This document shows positions 12,148 to 24,088 of a stretch of 64,000 bases of DNA, one piece after another; position 1 is the first letter of the stretch, and every line of letters starts with the position of its first letter. The notes below the pieces were generated by a model. It ran no database searches. It had not been told where the DNA came from and was given only the letters and a program-made list of their open reading frames with translations. This stretch comes from Aaosphaeria pasadenensis. Lineage: Eukaryota > Ascomycota > Dothideomycetes > Pleosporales. Made by a program: the position numbers and the translations under genes. Where the stretch lies: assembly GCA_022813625.1 (NCBI GenBank), contig JAKLMB010000033.1:333415-397414 (forward strand), written 5' to 3'.

Positions 12148-14130
12148 TTACTCCTCACGCAATTCCCAAGAATCGTCATTCGCAATGCCCGCCTTTCCCA
12201 CCTCCATAATCCTCAAAACCTCCTCCAGCACCTCCGTAGTCAACTTTGAATGTTCCCGTTCCCTCGCGATCGCACAAGCCAGCCGTATGGCACTCTTTAT
12301 TTGCCGACCGTTCAATCCATGCCGCCCAAGCACGGCAGTGCTAACATCATCCGCAACGGGCAACGCGACCCGCTGGAGCAAATTCCCCCAGATCTTCGCC
12401 CTCGCCGCCGGAGCTAGATTCTCGTATCGCAGCGCAAGCGTAATCCTACTCTCAAACGCCGGATCCAACGTGCGCACGCGATTCGTCGTGAGGAACAAGA
12501 TGCCTGAATGGTACTCCAGCAAGCGCAGCATGACGCATACCATGGAGTTCCGGACTAGGTCCGAAGTGCGACGTTGTTCGAGGAACACGTCTGCTTCGTC
12601 TAGCACGGTGATGGCGTTCCACTCTGAGCATAATTCTAGGACATCTGCGAGGCGGGATTCCAGGTCTTCAGCCGTGATGCCCAGTTCGCCCATGGTAACG
12701 TAGTATAAAGGACGATGCAGGACTTCAGCAACAGCTTCGGCGGTCAGTGTTTTTCCGACGCCGGGAGGGCCATGAAGCAAGAAGATGCTGCCGCTGCGCT
12801 TGTTGCCGACGATGTCGTCGACGTCGGAGTCGTTTCCATATCTGACCAGCGCGCGGATGAGCTGTTTGCGCTCTTCCGCAAGGACGAGATGTTGGAAAGC
12901 AGTGTCTTGGAACTGGATCGGTGATAGACCGGAAACGAGAACGTGGCCCCAACACTTTGCCGTGAAGCTGAATCCGACGAGGGCAGGCCAACAGTAGGGA
13001 ATGAATTCGGTAGGTACATCGTCCCAGAGAGTGAGTGTTTCTGTTGTCGAGCTCTTGGTGGACTGGGAATTGCGCCAGTGGCGATAGCGTTCAGCGATCT
13101 TGGTAAGGGCAAGAGCTGGTTCATCCATGCCCTGACAAGCATGATGTCCTAAAGGGGCGCCGCGACCCGTGTCGATCATAACGCGGCCTTCCGAGGGCAA
13201 TTGGCTACTCGACGTATTCGAAAGTGAATTATAGCTTGGACGCGATGGGCGAGCGTGGCGGAAGAACGTGCCGCGAGAGTATGCCAGATATCTAGCATCA
13301 CCAGTCGCAAACTCGACGTATCGTTCTCCTCGCTGGTTCAAATACTCCATCTCGCCAGAAGGCACGGGGGTATACGTGAGCTCTGAAAGTGATCTCGCGC
13401 GGATGCCTGTCCAACCGTTCAGTTGCTCCGTCAAGCTCACGACTGTAAAGTGGTTTCCCACTGTTGCCACAAACTCCATTGTCCAGTTAAAAGTCCTCTG
13501 TATCCCCGTCAAGCCTCTATTTTCTTGATAGAAGGACTCGGTTACCAGGAAAATAACGGTGGTGCCTCCGGAATTCATCACTGTCTGCACAGGCTTTCCT
13601 GTTCGGTATAGTTCGCCGAGCGCATCGAAGGTGATGAAGCCGCGCTTGATCGTATCTCTTGCTTCCTGAATTTGGGCATTGAAAGTACGCTCAAGTAGCA
13701 GGATAACCTCTTCTAGTCCCGGAATCTGAATGATTTGATCCGTCCGACCAATTTGAAATCCGAAGCCTGACAGGAGATTCCAAGTCCTTGGTCGCCAGTA
13801 CTGCTCGAAGGCTGGTGTAGGGGAAGCAATGCCTGCGTTGTACTTTGCGACAGTGTATTGCAAACCACGCAGTCGACCTAGAATCTTGTACGCATCAGAT
13901 GCAGAGACATGATGCAGGCGCGGTACGCCCAGAAAATGGCGGATGATGGGCTTGAGGGAAATAGAGCCAGCAGCAGCTTGCGCATCATGGAATTCCAATG
14001 CAAGGTCCTCTGGGGTGCTTCCATTGACAGAAAATGGAGGGCTTGTAGGATCCAACGTAGTCATTGTGACTGCTTTGGTTGTTCGTCGCACAGGAGGCGG
14101 AGGCGGAGGTGCTGTAGGAATATTCGCCAT
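12148..14130 (-). CDS. AAA ATPase with fungal-type N-terminal extension
   Basis: Intronless 660-aa protein with one AAA module near the C-terminus. The Walker A motif GPPGVGKT is at about residues 454-461, Walker B is ITVLDEADVF around 505-515, a sensor-like LFLTTNRV follows, and SRITLAL supplies a putative arginine-finger region. The N-terminus is proline-rich (PTAPPPPPPV). The middle 400 residues contain the beta-rich region usual in the large fungal family of single-AAA proteins of unknown role (DUF7025-like architecture). Proteins of this type are thought to remodel other proteins, but no partner is indicated here. It is expected to be soluble and hexameric. The intact motifs and long uninterrupted frame argue for a working gene. 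Confidence 0.9.
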   Translation of the reverse strand: MANIPTAPPPPPPVRRTTKAVTMTTLDPTSPPFSVNGSTPEDLALEFHDAQAAAGSISLKPIIRHFLGVPRLHHVSASDAYKILGRLRGLQYTVAKYNAGIASPTPAFEQYWRPRTWNLLSGFGFQIGRTDQIIQIPGLEEVILLLERTFNAQIQEARDTIKRGFITFDALGELYRTGKPVQTVMNSGGTTVIFLVTESFYQENRGLTGIQRTFNWTMEFVATVGNHFTVVSLTEQLNGWTGIRARSLSELTYTPVPSGEMEYLNQRGERYVEFATGDARYLAYSRGTFFRHARPSRPSYNSLSNTSSSQLPSEGRVMIDTGRGAPLGHHACQGMDEPALALTKIAERYRHWRNSQSTKSSTTETLTLWDDVPTEFIPYCWPALVGFSFTAKCWGHVLVSGLSPIQFQDTAFQHLVLAEERKQLIRALVRYGNDSDVDDIVGNKRSGSIFLLHGPPGVGKTLTAEAVAEVLHRPLYYVTMGELGITAEDLESRLADVLELCSEWNAITVLDEADVFLEQRRTSDLVRNSMVCVMLRLLEYHSGILFLTTNRVRTLDPAFESRITLALRYENLAPAARAKIWGNLLQRVALPVADDVSTAVLGRHGLNGRQIKSAIRLACAIAREREHSKLTTEVLEEVLRIMEVGKAGIANDDSWELREE

Positions 14131-14795
14131 TGTTGGTACTATTGTTGAAGTTGGATAGGCATGCAGGATGTACGTTCGCGTTATATATCCATCGAAGGGC
14201 CCGCTAGATCTACTTCGCGATCAGTGACTGATGAGGAAGCATACGTAACCCGTCTCAACTAATTGAATCTTCCGCTATCAAAATAGTAAAGTTTATTTAT
14301 CTCATCATATTTCTACGGTAAAATTCCGAATTATAGTGGTTGCCTGTTCGGGACGCGTATTGCATTATTTTAAGGTTGCAAGGCAGAAAGAATTGCCCAC
14401 TACTAGCACTTTTCCGAGGTAGCTTTGTCTGGGCAACAACTTAAAGCGGGATGAAACTTCCAAACCAAGCACAAAATAATGCCTCGGACTGGAAACAGGA
14501 GCCAGCAAAGGGCAATACAATTGTTACCAATATTTTAAAATATCTTAGGAATAATGCTAAACCGATGAGGTTGAATACAGTAAATTATAGGGATTGCGAG
14601 GCGCTAGAAAAAAGAGAATCACGGTATACACATAATCATATAGACAGTCGTTGATCATTGTAAACAATATAATCAGCTATATTTACAAGATTCGGCACGT
14701 ATTCGCAGTATTATCTCCAATGACGGAATGTTGCAAATAGCTTAGAAGTCATGGTCAAAGAAATCTCATCGTTTCACCCCTCCTTTTCTGTGGCG
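14131..14795. other. Intergenic, AT-rich
   Basis: About 660 bp upstream of the AAA gene and downstream of the CorA-like gene. AT-rich around 14270-14350 and 14520-14700. Apart from the TATA-like box, nothing is recognised. Confidence 0.55.
14181..14187 (-). promoter_or_regulatory. TATA-like box before AAA ATPase gene
   Basis: TATATAA on the minus strand about 51 bp upstream of the ATG at 14130. Position and match suggest a TATA element; no transcript data support it. Confidence 0.35.
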
Positions 14796-16545
14796 TCAAC
14801 CTTTCTTCCCGCCACGCAGCCGTCCCCACAAATTCCTCTTCCTCATTTCCGTGATCCTTACCCCCGCTCCGATCATCACAGATGTAATACTTTCGTCGTC
14901 TGCCAGACTCTCCTGCTTCCCTTCCCCATCAATCGCCTCAATCTCCCTTCGCACGTCTTCGTCAAAATGTTTCTTCTCCCAACCCCACCAGATGCGCCAT
15001 CCGGCAGCTACGACGATCGTGAGTGGGACCGTGACAGCCCAGTATACCCAGAAGAGCTCGGCTACGACTTTCGAGTCATCCGAGTCGGATGAAGGAGATG
15101 AGGGAGAGGAGGGAGAGGAGGGACGCCAATTGAACATGTCCATGCTAAATATTGTAGCAACCGCTGTGCCGGGAAGGAAGAGCGTGGTGAGAAATGCGAG
15201 CGTCTTCATCGCCGCGCTATCGCGACTCGAGGCCGCTGCCATCTTGGCGGAGAGTCGCGAGTCGGCTTGAGAGGTTATGCTGTACAGCTGTTTGAAATCC
15301 AATTAGCATGTATTGATTAAATGTCAATCAGGAGATGGGTTTACGCACGACGCTCATATCAGCTTGTCCGACCTCTTTCATGGCTGTCATCTGTCGCTTG
15401 AGACCCTTTGCGAGGGAAGTCAGATGCCGGACCTTCGCCCGTGTGGAGCGTGTCTGTAGATCTGATGTAGCATTGCCAGTCGCTAGCTGTGATAGTTCCA
15501 CAAGGATGGAGTCGAGGTCCGTAACCGCTTCGCATTGCCATTCCGTGACGTTGCAGAACCCGATGATGTCGAAGAGTAAACTACTCAGCCCGACAGTTAG
15601 ATCCCGCAAGTTGACCTTTGCCTGCTGGAATGGCTTTTCGGTGGCAATGTTATGTCCCTTTTTACCTGCGAGGCGTCCGGCTCGCGTGGTGCCTAATTGG
15701 CTCTGAAGCTCGGTATGCTGGTTACCGAGAGTGATGTTACAGAAATAGTCTGTGCGGAGGATGTGGTGATAGAGGAGGACCGTTGGGAGACACAGTGGGA
15801 GAGTCCATTCTCGCTGCACTTCCTTGAGGAGGTCTAGGATTTCAATCCCAGCGGTGTCGCGCCAGAGTGAATATCCGTTAGCATTGGCAATAACACCAGT
15901 GCCGTGGAGGATCCCGGTCGATATGCCAGTAGTGAAGTCATGCGTGATGGCGAGGCCATAGTTACCGACTTGGAACTTTTGAGGAGTCTTGAGGATGATT
16001 GTGAGAAAATCAGGGGATCCTGTGATAGGATTGAGGCCAAGTGTGTGGTTTAGATATCCGGCTTCAGCGCTGAGCGCGATAAGTGTGCTTGCTGGGAGTC
16101 GGAAGTAAGAAGAAATTTCGCGGAAGGTTTCTTGCTTAATTGGGTAGCTAGAAGGTTGGTAAAAGGCGCGCTCCAGGATCAGAAGACGAACACCGCCAGT
16201 GAGTATGGCGTCAGGATCAGAGTTCATAGGTACATATGTCCCGCTTTGGTAGACCCACGACAGGATATCGGAGTTACTTAGGAACCCATAGCGACATGAG
16301 TGTGATAGGTGATCGGTAGAGCCATTTGGAAGTTTCTATAATGCAGCATTAGTTGATCGTGTATCTGGAGACTTGGAAATAAAGATGAGCGTGGCAGTCC
16401 CGGTCCTTACCTTTGCAAAGGTAAGCGCTTCGATGAAGTCGGCTTGTTCGCTACGGTCACCGAACCAGACCTGGTTATCGATCGTAGGGGTCAAAGCCAA
16501 ACCGCTCTCATCAATATCACGATAATACCGCTCGTATGAGAGCAT
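14796..16545 (-). CDS. CorA-like metal-ion-transporter-type membrane protein
   Basis: 537-aa protein in three exons: 16545-16411, 16335-15349 and 15287-14796. The first two thirds are hydrophilic and the last third has two membrane helices, LAFLTTLFLPGTAVATIFSM and LFWVYWAVTVPLTIVVAAG. The stretch SRDSAAMKTLAFLTTLFLPGT is the hallmark of the fungal CorA-like family, in which the bacterial GMN loop is replaced. A soluble domain with long helices precedes it (DLDSILVELSQLA). Transport of Mg2+ or other cations is inferred from the family fold, not shown here. A Ser/Pro repeat lies between the helices. The start MLSYERYYRD is chosen because a TGA lies nine bases upstream in the same frame, inside a large hairpin. 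An upstream reading frame of 61 codons ends at that TGA. Confidence 0.82.
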
Positions 16546-16590
16546 TTTGCTTCCTCAGCAAACAGTGGTGCTTGCTGAGGAAGCAAAATG
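16543..16590. repeat. Perfect 19-bp inverted repeat over a start codon
   Basis: Arms 16543-16561 and 16572-16590 are perfect reverse complements around a 10-nt spacer. In the CorA-like mRNA the presumed AUG (16545-16543) closes the base of the stem, and the UGA of the upstream frame (16557-16555) lies in the 3' arm. Confidence 0.9.
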
Positions 16591-16740
16591 TTTTGAAGTG
16601 CGGCTGAGGTTGTTTTGAGCGGTGAGGCTGAATCGAGAGATGGCTTTAGAGTTAGCCGCGGGATCATCCGCCCGGCGCCAAAGCGGCCTATCAATAGATG
16701 AGAATTGACGAGGGAGGTCGTAGTCGTAGTACAGAGGCAT
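16555..16740 (-). CDS. Upstream ORF or severed N-terminus of CorA-like gene
   Basis: A 61-codon frame starting MPLYYDYDLPRQF and ending in TGA nine bases before the CorA-like ATG, in the same frame. It looks protein-like (MPLYYDYDLPRQFSSIDRPL), so it may once have been the true N-terminus of the downstream protein, now cut by the hairpin. Alternatives are a regulatory uORF, or a 57-bp intron running from a GT at 16560 to a weak GAG acceptor that would remove the stop. The sequence alone does not decide between these. Confidence 0.45.
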   Translation of the reverse strand: MPLYYDYDLPRQFSSIDRPLWRRADDPAANSKAISRFSLTAQNNLSRTSKHFASSASTTVC

Positions 16741-16940
16741 GTACCTAAATACCTAGGTACCTACTTATTCGATCCTATATTGACGGCTTAGTTGTATCCC
16801 AGCTTTACTCTCTACTTTTCACACTAAGACTGTAAAGCCAACGGGAGCTATTAAGAAGTTGGTAGTGTAATTGTGTAATTGAGAGTATGGCTAATGACAG
16901 TAGCATGCTACAACATCGTAGAGATTCCAGCCGGTCCATC

Positions 16941-18782
16941 TTATTTCACACCCTCTGTATCGATGTTCAACTGCATCTCCCTCAGAGCCTCTAGATTGAT
17001 GCCCTTATAGTTCCGCCCAATACAGACCCAGAGCAAGGCGGCTATTCCCATAGTCGCCAACGAGACAACCCAATTGTAATTAAAGGATGCTGCAGTCCAG
17101 TTCGGGGTTGTAGGAAACGTTTCCATCACGATCAGCCAGCAGCCTGTCACAAACCCGCAGAACGCGACCGGCCAACTCATCCGGCCAAGGTTCCACGGCC
17201 CCGGAGTGTAGCGCTCTTTAGGTGCGACAAGTCGTAGTCCTATGGGTAGGAGATAAACAAGGACATTCATGATGACCGCAAGGGAGTATATGATAGGACC
17301 CGCAACAGGGGACAGGCTAAAAAGCAGTGCAAGCACGGTGCCAATGACGAGAAGAAGTGTTGAGTAGAGGGGCATACTGGTCCCGGGATGCACGTAACTG
17401 AAGAGGTGGGGGTATGGAAGTCCCCCATCTCGCGCGAAGGCGGCGATCTGGCATGCGCTAGAGAAGAGGAGGGATGAGCCGCCGAAGATTGTAGTGGATA
17501 CTATGATGATGAGGAAAGTAAAACCGAGCTTCACACCCCACAGGTTTAAAATGAGAGTGAACAATGGAAACCCGCTGTGATTTAATCAACGTTAGTTAAC
17601 ACATCGGTACAGCAAGTCCAAAAGAGTAAAAGATTGGCACTTACGATGGATCGTTTGCCGCAGCCTCAATATCCGTAATGCAGAACGAACAAATAATACA
17701 TACTATCGTACCCATGATAGCCATAGCTGAGAACGAGATGATAATCGCTCTTGGTGCAGTGGTTCGTGCATTCTGTATTCCTTCTACTACATAGCATGGC
17801 GATTGCCAGCCAGTGACAGACCAAAAAGCAGTGAAGAAGGTGAAAGGTACTGCCACAGCTCGGCTCCATTCTGAGAAATTCTCGTACTTTAGGAGGGCAG
17901 TATATCCGCTCGCAAAAGAGATGTTCTGGGAGGCTTGTGAGGCTGGCAAGGCTACAATGAAGATAGCGGTGGTGGCGAGAACGACTCCACCTGAGGAAAT
18001 GGCTTTATTAGTGAATAACTACGTTAATGAAGGATTTTCACGTACTGATTGCGACCATGACCATAGCTATTTTCTCAAAACGTAACATGTTGAGGAGTGC
18101 CCACAAGGCGAGGATGGCTAAAGCCATAGCTAGCATTTGCGGGTTTGTCGGAGTCCATGTTGGTATCATTACTGGAATGAGGACTGCATAGGAGGAAGCG
18201 CAAGCAAAGGCAAAACTAGCAAGGCTTGCAAAGAGAGACAATGTTGTGATCCATCCAGCTATGAAGGATAATAGCCTGGAGAAGCGTGGGGGAGCAAGTG
18301 CTGCAGTGTACCAGTAAAAAGCGCCATTCGTAGGCATTGAAGAGCACAACTCTGCAACAGTCAGAGCTTGTGGGAAGAGAAACACGCAAGCAATCACCCA
18401 ACCCCTACAGATCGTTATCCTGGTTGCCGATTGTGCAGGGAAACGAATTGGAAGGTTAAACTTACCATGTCAAGCCCCAATGTCCACCATATATGATCTG
18501 GTAGAATGAGTTGATCAGGATAGCGGCCATCGGACTACGCCGGCATTAGTAGAGCGATGCGAAACATTACTCTTTATCGTGAGTGAAAAGTGAAATCGGG
18601 ATTATTTAGATTTACCTCGCAAGAGCCAGGACCAACGCAATGCTACCCACACTTCTGAGCACCCTACGATATGACTGATCGTAACCAAGATGCTCGACAA
18701 CCCCATCCTCAACATTTACCGACGCTATGTTGGTCATCACTGGTTCGGCTTTCTTCGAATCTTTTATGTCTTGTTGATCCAT
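16941..18782 (-). CDS. APC-family amino acid/GABA-type permease
   Basis: Amino acid-polyamine-organocation permease, 524 aa. Exons are 18782-18616, 18534-18466, 18404-18046, 17990-17645 and 17574-16941; lengths sum to 1575 nt. The N-terminal tail MDQQDIKDSKKAEP is followed by a first helix region (SIALVLALASPMAAILINSF). Other typical pieces are GWVIACVFLFPQALTVAEL, the SMPTNGAFYWYTA loop, FGGSSLLFSSACQIAAFARD, and a short tail ending DTEGVK. The pattern is that of fungal GABA/choline-type permeases of about 520 residues with twelve helices. It should import amino acids, GABA or polyamines across the plasma or vacuolar membrane. It opens the run of nitrogen-metabolism genes extending to 34.7 kb and is divergent from a zinc-cluster regulator. 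Confidence 0.9.
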
Positions 18783-19398
18783 GATGTCTCAAGTCCAGCG
18801 CAACGAGACTGGAGGAAAAGTTTATAGACTTCAGAAGAAGAGAGGAGTAATGCCAACAGTAATGTCCTGGCTTTACCTGCTTTTGTATTCCAACAGACGA
18901 CGATACTTTATGCAACAATCGTCCATATTGGGTCAGACAGGGGCGCCACCAGACCATCCCGTTCCCCGCATGCAAGATCCACAGATAAGGCTTGCGAGCT
19001 CAATAGTCGTCGACCTGGAATCAAAGAGAGTGTCGGATTGGAAAGTGTTGATTTCAACTTCACTCATGGTGCTGCGCTTGAGACCCTTGGTCCAGGACTA
19101 AATTGGTGGCTGATCTGATTGGGCTAAAATCGCCGTTCGTAGACATGAAGCAAGACGAAATGTGCCGATCACTGTTGGGCCCTGCTCTAGACCCCTTGCG
19201 GAATCGTGTTCCGTACCCAAGGTTTTCCGAGCAAGCCGGCTAGTCCAAGTAATAATGTTATCTTAAATTGTTCTTAACTATCCTACGAGTACATCAACCT
19301 TTCCTCCGACGGCCATATTTTCTGTTGGTTTCTGCGTAAACGATCACGGCCCGCATTCTATGCACCATTGCAGCCATGCTCTATCTAATTAGGCCGAA
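18783..19398. other. Shared promoter region, permease and regulator
   Basis: About 615 bp between the divergent permease and the plus-strand regulator. No gene recognised. No specific binding site could be assigned with confidence. Confidence 0.55.
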
Positions 19399-21515
19399 AT
19401 GAGAGCTTGTGATCGATGTTGGGCGCTTGTAAGTTTGTAGATACATCCCACGTACTTGGTTCAAGGCTGATTACCCCAGAAAACGCAATGCGATGCAGGT
19501 AGTCCCTGTTCGCGTTGCAGGAGACTTGGGCTCGAATGTGGAGACAATCGACCAGTGCGCCGCCGCGGCAGACCCAAGAGACATACAGCCTACCGTACTG
19601 GTCTTGCTCCAGTTCAGTTGTTACCCTCGGCTCCAATATGCACGAATTGCGATGACGAAGGCAGCAGAGATGTTGGAGATGATATGGAACCTGACTCTAT
19701 CGACACCGCCACGCATTCTGAACAGAGCCCGTCTCTTGTACCATTGGGTGAATCACCCTTACCATTAGAACATGAAAGGATCTCTCCGCTGCACAGACCC
19801 AGCAGTATTGATGAAGAATTGGTGATGAGTTGTAGCGCTGGTACTAGCCCTATCGAAGATGAAGAAACCAGTGGCCTGAGTGTGGTCTATCGAGATGCTG
19901 GAGCAAACGATCCAATTCCCAATGAGAAAAGCGAATATCTACTGACCTTAGGCCTCAGTCTGGATATTGTTACCCGGCTTCTTTCTCATAGCTTTCCAGA
20001 AATCACTTGGTGGGGACTTCTCGCCATCATCCTGGACGATGCCACTGGTCCGAGAGAATATTTGCTCACAGCGAATACCTCGTCGGATTCGTGGGAAATC
20101 CTGTGTGCTTTACTGGCAATCGCCCTGCAAGTAGACGACAGCGCCACTTGCCTTGCGCCACACGTCTCTCCTGAACTCGTTATTGATACTCTCCGTATAG
20201 AGGCGCTTCGTCATATTCCTACACTCACTTGGAAGTCTTGCGATGTGAAACTCAGCCAGGCATCGATATTGGTCCTCTTTAGTCATTTCTGGTGTATGCA
20301 TGATTCTCTAGTTACAATTGCATTATCTTGGAACTCCCTGGCTAGGATAATATGGATCGAAGTGCACAGCCGCGCGCTCTCCCTAGAAGGTGTTTTGGCT
20401 ACTAATAGCAAATGGTGAGAATCGTCAATGACCCATGAACAGAATATCTTCGCTGAACTTTCTAGCATACTGGAGGCAATTGAGATACAAGAAACGTAAG
20501 AACATCAAATCTTGTTGTAAGATTGGAAATTGATTGTGCTCGTAGAACCTTGATGCTACTTCATCCCTCCTACGAAGCAACCTGCCATCAACAGATACGG
20601 GACTATGAAAGAGATAAAGACGAATTGCAGCCAAATGGAGTTTTGGAATCAACTCCTAGTGGCTCGAGAGTATTTGTTGAGCCATCGTCATTGCGGAACG
20701 ATCTCTATGGACTTACATTACCCTTGACACGGTACGTGTTCAGTGCCAAAAGCCCGTACTTCTCTAATCTGTATAGAGTACTGAGAAAAGCACTGCAAAA
20801 CGAAAAAGACGAAGAATTAAACAATGAGCTTAGACGGCGACTGGAACAATTCTATCTAGATTTTCCCAGTTCATTAGTAGCTCTCGATGCGGTGACATAC
20901 CCATACCAAGCAGAAGCTATGATATGGTTCCATGGGGTATACATGTTGACTTGTATGTATAATGTTATATCTGAGCATTCTTTCTTGTTGTATAGTTATT
21001 GACGCAGGCTAGATTCCCATAGAGATCTTTTGGGGCTGTTGTTGGACCCATGTTGGCCGTCATCAGACACATTCTTTAATGCGTTTGAGCATTCACTTTT
21101 ACTTGCCGAGGTATTCTACATTGATTGTCCTGATGTGAACCTATGGGAAGCGGAAGTGTTTGCTAACAATGAAGCTCAGGTTCTTACTGCGCTCCTGTCA
21201 ATCGATCCCTCTCTTAAATCCATATCTGCAAGCACTACATTCTTCATATTGCTATCCTCCATAATCTCAGCGATCGCCTTATGGCAATTCCATGAGCACG
21301 AATTAAGTAACGGTCCGATAATAACAGCGCAGGATTTGCCACAGGGTTTGAGAGCAAGCATTGAAATACATATTCGCTTCTTCGATTCACTCTTGAGTTT
21401 GCAGCATCGCTTCAATTTGGATTTGTTTAGTGCAGTATGCACTATCCTAAAGGTCCTTATAGGCGAACGCGACTCTGATGTTTACAAACAATGGCAGGCG
21501 CACTATATGTCTTAG
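19399..21515 (+). CDS. Zn2Cys6 transcription factor
   Basis: Fungal zinc-cluster regulator of about 637 aa. Exons are 19399-19428, 19480-20414, 20466-20495, 20546-20956 and 21008-21515. The cluster is at the extreme N-terminus, split by the first intron: CDRCWALKTQCDAGSPCSRC followed by RRLGLEC, a perfect C-x2-C-x6-C-x5-C-x2-C-x6-C. A basic linker, VRRRGRPKRH, follows. The rest is an all-helical regulatory region with AEAMIWFHG and LLGLLLDPCW blocks, typical of this class. It sits between an amino acid permease and catabolic enzymes and may regulate them (inference). A weak alternative donor at 21430 can splice to 21498 and join this gene in frame to the next one, giving 1129 residues; with only canonical strong sites it ends at 21515. 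Confidence 0.8.
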
Positions 21516-21556
21516 GACATTATAGATGGTGTGACCAAGGTACGGGTATCATCAAG

Positions 21557-23172
21557 ATGACAGACAAAGCCGCCAGCAGGTTTTGGCACAGCTCTGAATT
21601 CCATTGGGCTGAAAAGCTGTCCTTGCCCAGAAAGTCTGGAATCAATGATGAATCAGATCGAAGAGCCGCGATAATTGCACTATGTAATCCAGAAGCCAGG
21701 GTCTGCAGGTTGCCTTGTTTTGATTTGAACATTCGATATCTGTCTTCACCTGAAGTGGGAAGCGAGCGACTTCTTCATCCCCCACTATTCACTTCGGGTC
21801 TTATCTTGTCTCCCAGAGACAATCAGTCGCTACGAAGATGTGAGTAATATTTGGACCCTCTACTCATGATGTTTCGGTGCTGACAGTACATTTTTCTTGT
21901 CAGTGATCTACCGATGCCAGATTGCATTAGTCGCGATCAACGGGTCTGGCGATTCCATGTTACACCTGTTGTTGCCGCACGCTATACAGTGGCCCGAAAT
22001 TCTTCATGGTATGATGGCGTTAGCGGTTAGAGGGTCGGAACGTTCCACACAAGAATTTTATCATCACGAGGCCGCGCTGGTGACTCTTCAGCGGGAGGCA
22101 GCACAATTACAACACAATGAAAAGGACACTTCGAGAGTCTTGAGGGCCCTATGCTGCTCGCTTCTATTGGCTGTATTTGGGTTTTCGCAATGTGATGGTT
22201 CCTGGGCCCAACACATTCGCGGTATGGTGAGTATAATCCGCACCACTGATCGGAATTTCCTCGAGGCATCAAAGCTGGGACGCTTCCTTATAAGCGCATG
22301 CGCTCATCAAGATATATCGGCATTCTCTGTCGGGAAACTGCAAAGATCCCATAAGTGCTGGCTTTCTTGGAAGCTCCATCAGAGAGGCAGAACTGACAGA
22401 GCATTCTCACCTTTCGAGACCCTCACCGGGTACCCTGAATCTTTGGTTACTGTGATCGCGTTCATCGCGGAGCACATTGATGACGCGGCTTTCTTAGAGA
22501 TTCACGATCGTCAGTCGACCTATCGCAGATCTGCCTTGAATATAGGTTAGTTACGGCTTCCGTACTGCATTCGTTGACTAACCGCACCGTACAGATGCGG
22601 AAGAGCCTCCGATGTTCAGTATCATCAGGAATGATCTAGAATCTTCTCTAAAGACCTGGCAAGGTCCATTGTTTCCCCTCGATATGCCAACTTTCACCAA
22701 ACTGGCTTTACAAATGACGTGGGACGCCATACGTAAGGCAGCATGCATCTTTCTATGGCGAGGCGCAGGGTTTCACTCCGATTTAAGAAAGGCTATCCGG
22801 CCAGATCGAAAATCGGACAGAGACTCTTATGGTACAGACATTCTTTCTAATGTGAGGGCAGTGTTTGCATTGGGCCAGACACAGAAGGTATCAGTTGGCA
22901 ACGCACTGCTTTGGCCGCTTACCATTGTCGGATGCGAATGTGGCTATCCAGCGAATAAGACCTGGCAGACCGAGGTTGAAAGGTTACTTGTTTCATTGCG
23001 TGAGCTATTTTCTATCGATCATGCTCTGCGAGTGCGAGACCTGTTGCAGACTTTGTGGCAAGCGCAGTCTACCAACCTTGACGACGGTAATCTACACGAA
23101 GACGCCCGCATCACATATGTCAGCCTCGAAAGTTTGGCACGGGATGCCGGTATGGTGATACCACTGCTTTGA
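21557..23172 (+). CDS. Fungal_trans_2-type regulator lacking a zinc cluster
   Basis: About 500 aa from ATG 21557 (an alternative ATG is at 21491). Exons are 21557-21839, 21904-22545 and 22595-23172. Helical segments such as LLLPHAIQWPEILHGMMALA and VLRALCCSLLLAVFGF resemble the PF11951-type regulatory domain that normally follows a zinc cluster. No Cys6 cluster is present upstream in any frame I read. Either it is a cluster-less co-regulator, or it is the C-terminal part of a double-domain protein made by splicing from the preceding gene. The reading frame is otherwise intact and the introns (64 and 49 bp) are normal. Role in the neighbouring catabolic genes is inferred only from position. 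Confidence 0.65.
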
Positions 23173-24088
23173 GATTCGCTGGGTTTGCAAAACTACAGGT
23201 CGAACCTGCACAATGGTGCAAGTGGAATATTGCGCTGTAGTTCATGCTGCTTCGAGTAAAATTATATGTATGTCTATTGAATAATGCAAAATTATACTAG
23301 CGAAAATGAACGAATCATATGTGTAATGATATCGAACTCAATTGATCAATTGATGGAGCAGCTGGTTTATTTGGACGGGTTGCCAAGTACTCCCTCTGAA
23401 ATTAGTGGTTTGGGCGTTCAACGTAACAAGTATCTGCTTTATTTAGTGTCCGATGAGTGTCATGACACCATATTGTCAGGTTCTAATGCCGTCGGCACTT
23501 TTGGAATAAAAGTGACCACATACCAAGGTATGGGTGATCGGTGTACACAGTAGTAGCCCGATGTATACAGATAATGTGTGCGAATAACCATGATACCGAT
23601 CCCTAGATTTGGAGCAGCTCGTCTATGAGCTCGTTCTTTCGAAATCGTGCGTTCTGGCCCCACTTCAATGTGCCACAATCTTCATCGTGCAAGACGCCAG
23701 CAAATACACTATTAGCCGCCTATGCATCATCTAACTACCTGACGGAAGGTTTGGTTCTTTTGTTGCGTATCGGCATTGAATATCCAGAGTACTCTTGAAG
23801 TCTTTGCGATAAATTGTGTAGAGCGCTTATATTACGCCAAATGCCAGTCATACATAGTGCGTTTTTCCAAACCCAAGTCTAGAGGGCCTGTAGCAGCTTG
23901 ATAGTTGACGTAATATTTTCATATCTAAAGCACCGACGGACTTTTACCATCTGTAAGGAGCAAAAAGAACTGAATAAGGTATGCGCCATAAGACAACAGC
24001 TTGCTACTCTGAGGTTCTCATATGTAGCTTGGAAACCACGGAACTAGATTGGAACCTATAGCACTCACTCGACTCCTTACCTGAAATC
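23173..24088. other. Intergenic, no gene seen
   Basis: About 915 bp, moderately AT-rich, between the regulator pair and the aldehyde dehydrogenase. It should carry the dehydrogenase promoter. Nothing else recognised. Confidence 0.55.

Noticed and set aside
14796..15302. Separate gene for the C-terminal CorA-like part
   Set aside because: A clean 61-bp intron (15288-15348) joins it in frame to the upstream exon.
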